Below, one piece after another: positions 34,100-42,209 of a stretch of DNA of 64,000 nucleotides (position 1 is its first letter; each line of letters opens with the position of its first letter). A model generated the notes under the pieces. The model did no database searches and was not told the origin of the DNA. It was given only the letters and a program-made list of their open reading frames with translations. The position numbers were made by a program, and so were the translations under genes. The DNA is from CAWDCV01 sp963728125 (lineage in GTDB: Bacteria > Actinomycetota > Actinomycetes > CAWDCV01). The stretch is taken from assembly GCA_963728125.1 (NCBI GenBank), contig CAVSIZ010000013.1, positions 1 through 64,000 on the forward strand, written 5' to 3'.

Positions 34100-34953
34100 T
34101 GCCGGAGCTTCCCGAGGTCGAGGTCGTCCGGCGCGGCCTCGAGCGCTGGGTCGTGGGTCGGCGCATCGCCGACGTCACGGTCACTCATCCGCGCGCCATC
34201 CGCCGTCACGTTGCCGGAGCAGACGACTTCGCGGGACTGCTCGTCGGGCGGCGGGTCGAGGCAGCGCGCCGGCGGGGCAAGTACCTGTGGCTTCCGCTCG
34301 ACAGCGGTGACGCTGTCCTCGCGCATCTCGGCATGAGTGGTCAGCTGCTCGTCGAGCCTTCCGATGCTCCGGACGAGACGCACCTGCGGGTACGCCTGAC
34401 CTTCGACGACGGCGGCCGGGAGCTGCGGTTTGTCGACCAGCGCACATTCGGTGGTCTGGCCGTTGCCATTGGCGGCGCGGAGATTCCTGGTCCGATCGTT
34501 CACATCGGCCTCGACCCGCTCGACCCGGAATTCAAAGCGGCGGACTTTGCTGCGCGGCTGCGCCGGCGCCGTACCGGTATCAAGCGCGCCCTGCTGGACC
34601 AGTCGTTGGTCAGTGGCATCGGCAACATCTATGCGGACGAGGCGCTCTGGCGCGCCCGACTGCACTACGCGCGGCCTACGGAGACGTTGCGCCGCGGCGA
34701 GATCGAGCGCCTGCTCGATGCCGTGCGCGAGGTCATGAACGAGGCGTTGCACTCCGGCGGTACGTCGTTCGACAGCCTCTACGTCAATGTCAACGGAGAA
34801 AGCGGCTACTTCGACCGCTCGCTTGCCGTCTACGGGCGCGAGGGCGAGCCGTGCCTGCGCTGCGGTACGCCGATTCGCCGCGACCCGTTCATGAATAGGT
34901 CGTCGTACACCTGCCCGGGCTGCCAGCCTCGACCCCGCCGCGCCCGCTGGTAG
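34099..34953 (+). CDS. mutM: Formamidopyrimidine-DNA glycosylase
   Basis: A 284-residue DNA repair glycosylase/AP lyase removing 8-oxoguanine and formamidopyrimidines. MPELPEVE supplies the catalytic Pro after the initiator Met and Glu; the Lys lies in RRGKYLWLPLD. The helix-two-turn-helix SGIGNIYADEALW and the C-terminal zinc finger CLRCGTPIRR...YTCPGCQ are intact. The start overlaps the rnc stop (TGATG). Confidence 0.96.
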   Translation: MPELPEVEVVRRGLERWVVGRRIADVTVTHPRAIRRHVAGADDFAGLLVGRRVEAARRRGKYLWLPLDSGDAVLAHLGMSGQLLVEPSDAPDETHLRVRLTFDDGGRELRFVDQRTFGGLAVAIGGAEIPGPIVHIGLDPLDPEFKAADFAARLRRRRTGIKRALLDQSLVSGIGNIYADEALWRARLHYARPTETLRRGEIERLLDAVREVMNEALHSGGTSFDSLYVNVNGESGYFDRSLAVYGREGEPCLRCGTPIRRDPFMNRSSYTCPGCQPRPRRARW

Positions 34954-34954
34954 C

Positions 34955-35623
34955 TCAGCGCAGGAGGATCCCCGCGAGCAGCGCGATGATCACCGAGTTG
35001 TAGACGAACGTCAGGATCACGTGCAGGTTGACCACCTTGCGCATGCGCGGCGTGGTGACGTTGACGTCCGTAGCTCCGAACGTGGTGGCCACCGCAAGCG
35101 AGAAGTAGATGAAGTCGGAGAACGCGTTCGAACGGGTGCCGGGAAAGTCGAGTCCAGCTTCGGCGAAGTCGTTCTGCGCATAGTGCAGCGCGTAGCTCAC
35201 CAGTGACAGGGTCCAGCAGCTGAGCAGAATGCTGATCGACGCGGGAACGAGCACCCAGTCATCGATGTTGATGGCGCTGACATGCGGCAGGACGAGGACG
35301 ACCGCAAATGCCACCACCGCGGACTCGAACGCAAGGGTGGGGCCGTCGCCGCGCGGGGTGAGCACCCGCCAGATCACCGGTCGCTTCGAGCCACGAGCAT
35401 CCATGCGCGCGCGAAACTCTGCGCTGTCCACGCGGGCGAATGTTCTGAATGTCAGGATCACATAGGCGATGACGAAGATGTTCCAGCCCACCAGAAACAA
35501 CACCAACGCCGCGGCACTCCCGCCGATGCCGGCCGGCGGCGTCAGTGCGAGCAGGACTGATGCGAGGGTGGGCAACGCGAAGGAGAGCAACAGCGCGATC
35601 AGTGCTCGGCGTGAGTCGGGCAC
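34955..35623 (-). CDS. DUF1345-type membrane protein
   Basis: A 222-residue protein with five or six membrane segments. The C-terminal half matches DUF1345 (DFIYFSLAVATTFGATDVNVTTPRMRKVVNLHVILTFVYNSVIIALL), a pattern resembling two-helix ion-channel pores. The GTG at 35623 has GGGGA upstream. A longer start at 35713 would add an Arg-rich, atypical N-terminus. It is convergent with mutM, one base apart. Function is unknown. Confidence 0.82.
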   Translation of the reverse strand: MPDSRRALIALLLSFALPTLASVLLALTPPAGIGGSAAALVLFLVGWNIFVIAYVILTFRTFARVDSAEFRARMDARGSKRPVIWRVLTPRGDGPTLAFESAVVAFAVVLVLPHVSAINIDDWVLVPASISILLSCWTLSLVSYALHYAQNDFAEAGLDFPGTRSNAFSDFIYFSLAVATTFGATDVNVTTPRMRKVVNLHVILTFVYNSVIIALLAGILLR

Positions 35624-35820
35624 AGGCGTCGTCCCCGGCTTCGCTCTGCTACAACGTCGCGAGGGATGGTGCCGTCGGCGTCGACGGGCGTCCACGGCTC
35701 GCTGCTGACCCACTCGGACGTACAGCCGTTGCAGCGGAAGAGGCGCTGAGCGTCGCGGTACTCGTCAGCCACCGACCAGCTGCACAAGCCGCGGCACGGA
35801 TGCGTCGCGAGGGGTTCCAT
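35599..35820 (-). CDS. Small cysteine-rich (zinc-ribbon-like) protein
   Basis: A 73-residue protein with a CRGLC pair and an FRCNGCTSEWVSSEPWTP segment, resembling small zinc-ribbon proteins common in actinobacteria. The ATG at 35820 has GCGAGG nine bases upstream. It overlaps the DUF1345 gene start by 25 bases on the same strand, so the two may be coupled. I am moderately convinced it is real because of the cysteine spacing and its place before the divergent acyP. Confidence 0.5.
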   Translation of the reverse strand: MEPLATHPCRGLCSWSVADEYRDAQRLFRCNGCTSEWVSSEPWTPVDADGTIPRDVVAERSRGRRLCPTHAEH

Positions 35821-35859
35821 CGCGTCCATCCTCGCCGAGCCGTCACTACCCTGCCCGTT

Positions 35860-36144
35860 ATGTCCTCGGGGTCGTCGACGCGACTCACGGCGCAGGTTCG
35901 TGGCCGCGTCCAGGGCGTCGGCTTCCGGATGTGGACACGGGCCCGCGCGACGGAACTCGGACTGGCCGGTTGGGCAAGCAACCTGCCCGACGGGCGGGTA
36001 GAAGTCGTCGCCGAAGGATCAGAGCAGGCCTGCCGAAAGCTGCTCGAGCGCCTGCAATCGCCGGACGCCCCGGGACGAGTGCGTGAGGTCAGCCAGTGGT
36101 GGGGGCCTGCGCAGGGAAACGTGACCGGTTTCGTCGAGAAATGA
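35860..36144 (+). CDS. acyP: Acylphosphatase
   Basis: A 94-residue enzyme hydrolysing acyl phosphates. RGRVQGVGFRMWTRARA carries the phosphate-binding loop with the catalytic Arg near residue 23, and GWASNLPDGRVEV the catalytic Asn near residue 41. The ATG at 35860 gives the standard length. An acyP gene shortly before smc is a conserved actinobacterial arrangement. Confidence 0.93.
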   Translation: MSSGSSTRLTAQVRGRVQGVGFRMWTRARATELGLAGWASNLPDGRVEVVAEGSEQACRKLLERLQSPDAPGRVREVSQWWGPAQGNVTGFVEK

Positions 36145-36289
36145 CCCGGGTACGGGACGTCTAGCGAGCCCGTCTTGACCATAGTGACTGCCCGGTGCGA
36201 CCCTGGAGTACCGCACCCCTGCGCCGTGACCAGGCCAGCGGTGCGCCCCTGCCCCTACCGGGCCGGTGACCACCCGTGGAGGATCTTCG

Positions 36290-36484
36290 ATGGCGAAGGC
36301 GCTTCTCGGTCATGTCGGCGGCTATGACCCCCGAATGATCGCCGAGATGCGACGGCTCCAGCAGCGCGTTCACGACCTCGAGTCACAGATGCTTCGCCTT
36401 CAGGCGGAGAACGACGCCCTGCACGCCGCGGTATCTCAAGACCTGCTGACCCTGGACGTGGAGCGGGAGCCCGCTCTCACCTGA
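36290..36484 (+). CDS. Small conserved coiled-coil protein, unknown function
   Basis: A 64-residue protein starting MAKALLGHVGGYDPRMIAEM, followed by a leucine-heptad coiled coil (LQQRVHDLESQMLRLQAENDAL) and an acidic end. I have the impression that similar short proteins are widespread in actinobacteria, but I know of no assigned function. The ATG at 36290 follows GGAGGATC. It has its own strong terminator 40 bases downstream, so it is a monocistronic, probably well expressed unit. The zipper suggests a homodimer or binding to a partner coiled coil. Confidence 0.75.
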   Translation: MAKALLGHVGGYDPRMIAEMRRLQQRVHDLESQMLRLQAENDALHAAVSQDLLTLDVEREPALT

Positions 36485-36523
36485 CAGGCAGCAGCCACAA
36501 CCACACATCGTTTCGAGCGACGA

Positions 36524-36548
36524 GGGACGCCGGTGACGGCGTCCCTTT
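36524..36548 (+). terminator. Rho-independent terminator
   Basis: A perfect 9-bp stem (GGGACGCCG and CGGCGTCCC) with a GTGA tetraloop followed by TTT lies 40 bases after the stop of the 64-residue coiled-coil gene. Confidence 0.8.
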
Positions 36549-36602
36549 CGCATATCGCGATGACGACGCCTGCCGTGCGGTGCGTCTCAGGCCGGCGGTG
36601 GC

Positions 36603-36671
36603 GATCAGGCCGTGGACGCTCTGCAGGTCTGGGAGGCCGTTTCCGCGCTGCACAGCGTCCACGGCCTGATC
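36603..36671. repeat. Long inverted repeat (24-bp stem, 21-nt loop)
   Basis: The arms 36603-36626 and 36648-36671 are complementary at 23 of 24 positions, including the 18-bp perfect core GATCAGGCCGTGGACGCT. There is no T-tract on either strand, so it is unlikely to be a terminator. It could be a structured RNA or a mobile-element end. Confidence 0.8.
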
Positions 36672-36901
36672 ACCCAGCGCCGAAACCTCCGTTGTCGATC
36701 GCGTCATGGACGCCCTGCAGGCCAATTCGAGTCGCCGACAAGCACAACGTCCACAGCACGATCACCAGGACTGAGGGGACCGCGCCCACCGCGACAGACG
36801 CGGCGCGCGCCGAAGGCACGCCGAATGACGGCTTTCCCTTCGCGTGCGGAGCACATCCCATCCCGCCACTACCGCGAACGTCGCCGAGCGGTCGTCGTGA
36901 T

Positions 36902-37108
36902 GATCGCCGTGTATATCGCCGTGACTGTTGTCGTGACGAGGACGGCCGCGTGAGCGACGGCCAAACTGACACGACGATCTACACGATGCGGCGCCAGACG
37001 ACATGATCGCCGTGACGATCGCCGTGTAGATCGTCGTGACCGTTGTCGTGATGAGAACGCCGCATGAGCGCGTGCCGATCGCACACGACGATCTTCACGA
37101 CTCGGCGC
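36902..37108 (+). repeat. Imperfect tandem repeat, two units of about 115 bp
   Basis: GATCGCCGTGTATATCGCCG at 36902 recurs as GATCGCCGTGTAGATCGTCG at 37017. ACACGACGATCTACACGA at 36969 recurs as ACACGACGATCTTCACGA at 37083. The offset is 114-115 bases throughout. In addition, CACGACGATCTACAC of unit 1 is the exact reverse complement of GTGTAGATCGTCGTG in unit 2 (37024-37038), so the region can fold on itself. It ends about 90 bases before smc. Confidence 0.75.
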
Positions 37109-37198
37109 TGGGGATCTCGCTGACCGGCCAGGGTCCCTCACCCGAGCGCGGTCCGCCGGTAGGGTGCGGGGCGATCCACCGTCGAGGAGTTCGCGCGC

Positions 37199-40100
37199 GT
37201 GCACCTGAGAAGCTTGACCCTGCGGGGCTTCAAGTCCTTCGCCTCCTCGACGACGTTGCGCTTCGAGCCGGGCATCACCTGCGTCGTCGGTCCGAACGGG
37301 TCGGGCAAGTCGAACGTCGTCGACGCGCTCGCCTGGGTCATGGGGGAGCAGGGCGCCAAGTCGCTGCGTGGCGGCAAGATGGAAGACGTCATCTTCGCGG
37401 GGACAAGCGGGCGCCCGCCGCTCGGTCGCGCCGAGGTCCTGCTGACCATCGACAACAGTGATGGCGCGCTGCCGATCGACTACAGCGAAGTCACGCTCTC
37501 CCGCATCCTGTTCCGTAACGGTAGCTCCGAATACGCCATCAACGGCACCCCGAGTCGGCTGCTGGACGTCCAAGAGTTGCTCAGCGACTCCGGCATCGGC
37601 CGCGAGATGCACGTCGTGGTCGGTCAGGGGCAGCTCGACGCGGTGCTCGCCGCCGGTCCCGAGGAGCGGCGCGGATTCATCGAGGAGGCGGCGGGGGTCC
37701 TCAAGCATCGCAAGCGCAAGGAGAAGGCCCTGCGCAAGCTCGAGGCGATGCAGGTCAACCTGGCCCGGCTCCAGGATCTGACCGCGGAGTTGCGGCGCCA
37801 ACTCAAGCCACTCGGCCGGCAGGCGGACGTCGCGCGGCGGGCGGCCGTCGTTCAGGCCGACGTGCGCGACGCGCGACTGCGCTTGCTCGCCGATGACCTC
37901 GAGCAGCTGCAAGCCGCGCTCGATCGAGAGATCAGCGACGAGGAAGCGCTGCTCGGTCTCCGCGCCGACGTCGAGCAGGCGCTCGACGATCGACGCAGCC
38001 GCGAGGCGGAGCTGACGGAGGCCCTGAACGCCGAGGGTCCGCGACTCGCGAGGGCGCAGGAGACCTGGTACCACCTGTCCGCCGTCCGCGAGCGGTTTCG
38101 CGGTACGGGATCGCTCGCGGCTGAGCGCGTCCGCCAGCTCGCGGCCGCGCCCGACGACACGGGCGGTCGTCGTGACCCCGTCGAGCTCGAGCGCGAGGCT
38201 GCACAGGCCCGCGCCGAGGAGCGCGCCCTGCGTACCGACCTCGAGACGAACCGCAGCCGTCTCACTGAGGCGATCGAGGTACGAACTCTGGCCGAGTCGT
38301 CCCTCGAGGCCGAGGAGCGCCGACTGTCCGCATCGCGGCGGGCCGCCGCCGACCACCGCGAAGAACTCGCCCGACTCGCCGGCCAGGTTGCGGCTCAGCG
38401 CAGCCGGGTAGCGGCCGGCGAGGCGGAGATCGGTCGTCTCACCGCTGCCCGCGAGGAGGCGCGGGCTCGATCCGGACGGTCGGCAGGCGACGTTGCCGCG
38501 CTCGAGCAGCAGGTCGCCGGACTCGACGCGGGCGAGTTCGGGCTCGATGTCGCGCACGAGCGCGCCACGACTGCACTGACGGAGATCGAGAGCCGGCTCG
38601 CGGCTCTGCGCGTTCAGGAGCGGGAGGCCGAGCGCGAGCGTGCCGCGATGCTGGCCCGGCGCGAGGCCCTCGAGCTCGGACTCCAGCGCAAGGACGGCGC
38701 GGGCGCCCTCCTCGCGGCGGGGGAATCCGTATCTGGAGTGCTGGGTTCGGTGGCTGCGGTGCTGTCCGTTGAACCGGGGTACGAGAGCGCGGTCGCCGCA
38801 GCGCTCGGCGCAGCCGCCGATGCCGTCGCTGTGTCCTCGCTCGATGCGGCCGTGGACGCGCTGCACTGGCTCAAGAAGCACGACGCCGGCCGCGCCGGCC
38901 TCGTCGTCGGCAGCGCCGCATCGACGAATGGCGAGGCACGCGCGACATGGCCGGTGCTTCCGGGCGGAGCTCGCTATGCCGTCGATCTCGTCTCCGTCAG
39001 CGAGGAGTTGCGCCTGTCGCTGCATCGCTTGCTGCACCGGGTGACAGTCGTCGACGACCTCGCGACTGGTCAGCGCATCGTCCAGGCCGACCACGACGCG
39101 AAGACCGTCACCCGCGATGGCGACGTGCTCGGTCCTGCGTGGTCAGTGGGCGGTTCGAGCACTGCACCCAGCCTGCTCGAGGTGCAGGCAGCGGTCGATG
39201 AGGCAGCGCAGCGGCTCGAGCACGCCTCCCACCGCGTGCACGAGGTGCAGCAGGCACTGCAGCGCGCGGACGTCGAGCGCGCGCAGGCCGGTGCCCGGGT
39301 CGAGGAGACACTCAGCAGGCTGCACGAGTCGGACGCTCAGCTTGCTGCGGTGGTGGAGCAGCTCAGCCAGCTGACCGCGCAGGGGCGCGCCGCCAGCGCC
39401 GAGGCGGACCGGCTGACGCGGGTGATCCTCACCGCCGAGGCGGCCCAGGCCGCCAACGCCGCAGAGCTCGCAAGCCTCGAGGAACGTGTCGCTGCCGCCG
39501 AGGCAGCTGCAGACATCCCAGACGGCGAGCCCGATCCGGCCGAGCGAGATCGCCTCGTGAGCGAATGTCGGCAGCTGCGGTCGGCCGAGACCGACGCCCG
39601 CCTCGCTGTCCGGACGGTTGAGGAGCGAGTGCGCGCTCTCGTCGGCCGAGCGGAGTCGCTGGACCGTACGGCGGCATCCGAACGCGCGGCCCGCGAACGC
39701 GCGGTGATCCGTCTGGCCCGTCGCGAGCGCGAACGTGCGGTCGCGGCAGCAGTCGTCGACGCCACGCAGCAGGTGCTCGGCTGCCTGGAGAGCTCGCTCC
39801 AGGAGGCGGCCCGGCAGCGCGCCGCTGTCGACCTGCGCCGAAGCGACCTGGAGACCGCGCTCGCGGGTGTGCGGACGCTCGTGCGGGAGCTGGACGAGGA
39901 GCTCGACCGCCTCACCGACTCGGTGCACCGCGACGAAGTTGCCCGCGCCGAGCAGCGATTGCGCATCGAGCAGCTCGAGACGCGATCGATCGAGGAGCAC
40001 GGCGTCGATCCCGACACCCTGCTGAGCGACTACGGCACGAGTACCGCGGTCTCGATGCCCGCCGACGACGGCGAGCCCATCACGATCCCGTACGTCCGCG

Positions 40101-40756
40101 AGGAGCAAGAGAAACGACTGCGCGCCGCCGAGCGCGCGCTCGCCCTCCTCGGACGGGTAAACCCGCTCGCGCTCGAGGAGTACGCCGCCCTCGAGGAACG
40201 GTTGCGGTTCCTCAGCGACCAGCTCGAGGACCTCAAGGCGACCCGGCGCGACCTGTTGACCGTGGTGCGCGAGGTCGACCAACGGGTCGAGGAGGCGTTC
40301 GCCGCCGCCTTCCACGACACCGCACGAGAGTTCGCAGACGTTTTCGGCCGGCTCTTCCCCGGCGGTGATGGGCGGCTCGTCCTCACCGAACCCGACGACA
40401 TGCTCGCTAGCGGCATCGAGGTGGAGGCGCGGCCGGCGGGCAAGAAGATCAAGCGGCTGTCGCTGCTGTCTGGCGGCGAACGCTCGCTCGCAGCGATCGC
40501 TTTCCTCGTCGCCATCTTCAAGGCCCGACCGTCGCCGTTCTACGTGCTTGACGAGGTCGAGGCAGCGCTGGACGACACCAACCTGCAACGCTTGCTCGGC
40601 ATGCTCACGGAACTGCGGGAGACGTCACAGCTCATCGTCATCACCCACCAGAAGCGGACCATGGAGATCGCCGACGCGCTGTACGGCGTGTCGATGCGCG
40701 GCGACGGAGTGACGTCGGTCATCAGCCAACGCCTGCGGGAGGCGGTGTCGGCGTAG
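37199..40756 (+). CDS. smc: Chromosome segregation protein SMC
   Basis: An 1185-residue ATPase of the condensin complex. Walker A GPNGSGKSNVVDAL is near residue 32, a first coiled coil spans about 165-490, and a hinge at about 500-660 includes VSGVLGSVAAVLSVEPGYE. A second coiled coil runs to about 1010, followed by the C-terminal signature LLSGGERSLAAIAFL and Walker B PFYVLDEVEAALDD. The GTG at 37199 (MHLRSLTLRGFKSFAS) is the canonical start. ftsY follows after 94 bases. scpA and scpB are not in the window. Confidence 0.97.
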   Translation: MHLRSLTLRGFKSFASSTTLRFEPGITCVVGPNGSGKSNVVDALAWVMGEQGAKSLRGGKMEDVIFAGTSGRPPLGRAEVLLTIDNSDGALPIDYSEVTLSRILFRNGSSEYAINGTPSRLLDVQELLSDSGIGREMHVVVGQGQLDAVLAAGPEERRGFIEEAAGVLKHRKRKEKALRKLEAMQVNLARLQDLTAELRRQLKPLGRQADVARRAAVVQADVRDARLRLLADDLEQLQAALDREISDEEALLGLRADVEQALDDRRSREAELTEALNAEGPRLARAQETWYHLSAVRERFRGTGSLAAERVRQLAAAPDDTGGRRDPVELEREAAQARAEERALRTDLETNRSRLTEAIEVRTLAESSLEAEERRLSASRRAAADHREELARLAGQVAAQRSRVAAGEAEIGRLTAAREEARARSGRSAGDVAALEQQVAGLDAGEFGLDVAHERATTALTEIESRLAALRVQEREAERERAAMLARREALELGLQRKDGAGALLAAGESVSGVLGSVAAVLSVEPGYESAVAAALGAAADAVAVSSLDAAVDALHWLKKHDAGRAGLVVGSAASTNGEARATWPVLPGGARYAVDLVSVSEELRLSLHRLLHRVTVVDDLATGQRIVQADHDAKTVTRDGDVLGPAWSVGGSSTAPSLLEVQAAVDEAAQRLEHASHRVHEVQQALQRADVERAQAGARVEETLSRLHESDAQLAAVVEQLSQLTAQGRAASAEADRLTRVILTAEAAQAANAAELASLEERVAAAEAAADIPDGEPDPAERDRLVSECRQLRSAETDARLAVRTVEERVRALVGRAESLDRTAASERAARERAVIRLARRERERAVAAAVVDATQQVLGCLESSLQEAARQRAAVDLRRSDLETALAGVRTLVRELDEELDRLTDSVHRDEVARAEQRLRIEQLETRSIEEHGVDPDTLLSDYGTSTAVSMPADDGEPITIPYVREEQEKRLRAAERALALLGRVNPLALEEYAALEERLRFLSDQLEDLKATRRDLLTVVREVDQRVEEAFAAAFHDTAREFADVFGRLFPGGDGRLVLTEPDDMLASGIEVEARPAGKKIKRLSLLSGGERSLAAIAFLVAIFKARPSPFYVLDEVEAALDDTNLQRLLGMLTELRETSQLIVITHQKRTMEIADALYGVSMRGDGVTSVISQRLREAVSA

Positions 40757-40850
40757 GCGAGTTGTCCGAACGACATGCACCCTGGGCTTCACGACAGTCG
40801 GACACGTCGTTTAGGCGGAGCGCGTTGCGCCTGCCTGCGAGACTCGACGC

Positions 40851-42014
40851 GTGGAGTTCGTGATCGTCGCCATCGTTCTCGCCGTCGCCCTCATCGGCGT
40901 CGTCGGCTTCCTCGTCACCGCTGGCCGCCGGCGTCCCGAACCGCCGGCCCCGCCTGCATCACGCTCGAGCAGCACGTCCACCGACGCTGCAGCACCGGCG
41001 AGCACGGCCACGCTGGAGCCACCGGAGACGCTGTCACCCGATGACGTGGCGGAGCTCGAGGACATCCTCGCGCTGCCACCGGTGGAGCGTCCCGAACCGA
41101 CCCGCGGCCGGCTGCAGCGACTACGCGCCCGGCTTGCTCGCTCGCAGTCGGCGCTCGGCCGCACGCTACTGGTACTGCTCTCGCGCGACATCCTCGATGA
41201 CGACGCGTGGGAGGAGATCGAGGACACGCTGCTGGCCGCCGACGTCGGTGTGCAGCCCAGTGCCGAGCTGGTTGACCGGCTACGTACCCGCGTGCGCGTG
41301 GTGGGCAGCCGAACACCCGCCGAGGCCAAGGCCATGCTGCGCGAGGAGCTCATCGCCCTCGTCGGACCGGAGTACGACCGGACGCTGCACCTCGACGGAC
41401 ACGAGGACCGCCCAGCCGTCGCGCTCGTCGTCGGCGTCAACGGGACCGGCAAGACGACGACCACCGGCAAGCTAGCTCGGGTGCTGGTCGCCGACGGGCA
41501 CACCGTCCTGCTCGGCGCCGCAGACACCTTCCGCGCGGCCGCCGCCGACCAGTTGGAGACGTGGGGCGATCGCGTCGGCGCCGAGACGGTACGCGGACCC
41601 GAGGGCGCCGACCCGGCGAGCGTCGCGTACGAGGCCGTCCGCATGGGTGCAGAGGACGGCGTCGACGCCGTCATCATCGACACCGCCGGACGGCTGCACA
41701 CGAAGACCGGCCTCATGGACGAGCTCGGCAAGGTCAAGCGCGTCGTCGAGAAGCAGGGACCGGTCGACGAGGTGCTGCTCGTCCTCGACGCGACGACAGG
41801 GCAGAACGGCCTCGTGCAGGCGCGTGTGTTTGCTGATGTCGTCGCGATCACCGGCATCGTTCTCACCAAACTCGACGGGACCGCGAAGGGCGGCATCGTC
41901 ATCTCGGTGCAGCGCGAGCTCGGCGTCCCGGTGAAGCTGGTCGGTCTGGGCGAGGGCCCCGATGACCTGGCGCCGTTCGAGCCCGAAGCGTTCGTCGACG
42001 CCATCCTCGGCTGA
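40851..42014 (+). CDS. ftsY: Signal recognition particle receptor FtsY
   Basis: A 387-residue SRP receptor GTPase. One N-terminal membrane helix (about residues 2-24) is followed by a short acidic linker and the NG domain: G1 GVNGTGKTTTTGKLA near residue 194, DTFRAAAADQLETW, G3 DTAGRLHTK and G4 TKLDGTAKGG. A true transmembrane anchor replaces the amphipathic A domain, as is usual in actinobacteria. Ffh is encoded 4.2 kb downstream. Confidence 0.96.
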   Translation: MEFVIVAIVLAVALIGVVGFLVTAGRRRPEPPAPPASRSSSTSTDAAAPASTATLEPPETLSPDDVAELEDILALPPVERPEPTRGRLQRLRARLARSQSALGRTLLVLLSRDILDDDAWEEIEDTLLAADVGVQPSAELVDRLRTRVRVVGSRTPAEAKAMLREELIALVGPEYDRTLHLDGHEDRPAVALVVGVNGTGKTTTTGKLARVLVADGHTVLLGAADTFRAAAADQLETWGDRVGAETVRGPEGADPASVAYEAVRMGAEDGVDAVIIDTAGRLHTKTGLMDELGKVKRVVEKQGPVDEVLLVLDATTGQNGLVQARVFADVVAITGIVLTKLDGTAKGGIVISVQRELGVPVKLVGLGEGPDDLAPFEPEAFVDAILG

Positions 42015-42036
42015 CTCTTCTCATGACACGTCTTCC

Positions 42037-42083
42037 GTAACGCGGGAGAAACACGAGCTCGAGAAGCGTCACGGACGCGAAAC
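42037..42083 (+). promoter_or_regulatory. Two GlnR-type boxes upstream of amtB
   Basis: GTAAC-N6-GAAAC at 42037-42052 and GTCAC-N6-GAAAC at 42068-42083 each fit the actinobacterial GlnR half-site pattern GTnAC-N6-GAAAC exactly. They lie 127-173 bases before the amtB start and are separated by 15 bases rather than the usual 6. A further GTTTC-N5-GAAAC inverted repeat lies at 42091-42105. Nitrogen-limitation control of amtB-glnB-glnD by GlnR is expected. Confidence 0.75.
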
Positions 42084-42209
42084 ATGACGCGTTTCGAATA
42101 GAAACTCGACCTCGCAACGATTTCCGCGACACGACGCCCGTCATCGCGGACGGCGTACGTCACTACTCCCCATTGAGTGCCCGTACCGCCACGTCCGACG
42201 AGGAGAGCA

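Larger units (their letters stand above)
36549..37198. other. 650-bp gene-free stretch upstream of smc
   Basis: I see no convincing gene; the open frames are low-complexity shadows of repeats. It contains a 24-bp-stem hairpin (36603-36671), a two-copy tandem repeat of about 115 bases (36902-37108) that includes a 15-bp inverted repeat, and presumably the smc promoter. GAGGAG about ten bases before 37199 is the smc ribosome binding site. Confidence 0.6.

Noticed and set aside
36612..36953. Open frames between the coiled-coil gene and smc on both strands
   Set aside because: They are built from the hairpin and tandem repeat words, with no homology I recognise and no ribosome binding site.
36902..37108. 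CRISPR-like array
   Set aside because: There are only two long imperfect units of about 115 bases, without short constant repeats and unique spacers, and no cas genes.
36869..39094. A 741-codon open frame on the minus strand across the start of smc
   Set aside because: It is the antisense shadow of smc, whose SMC motifs are complete. Long antisense frames are expected at this GC content.
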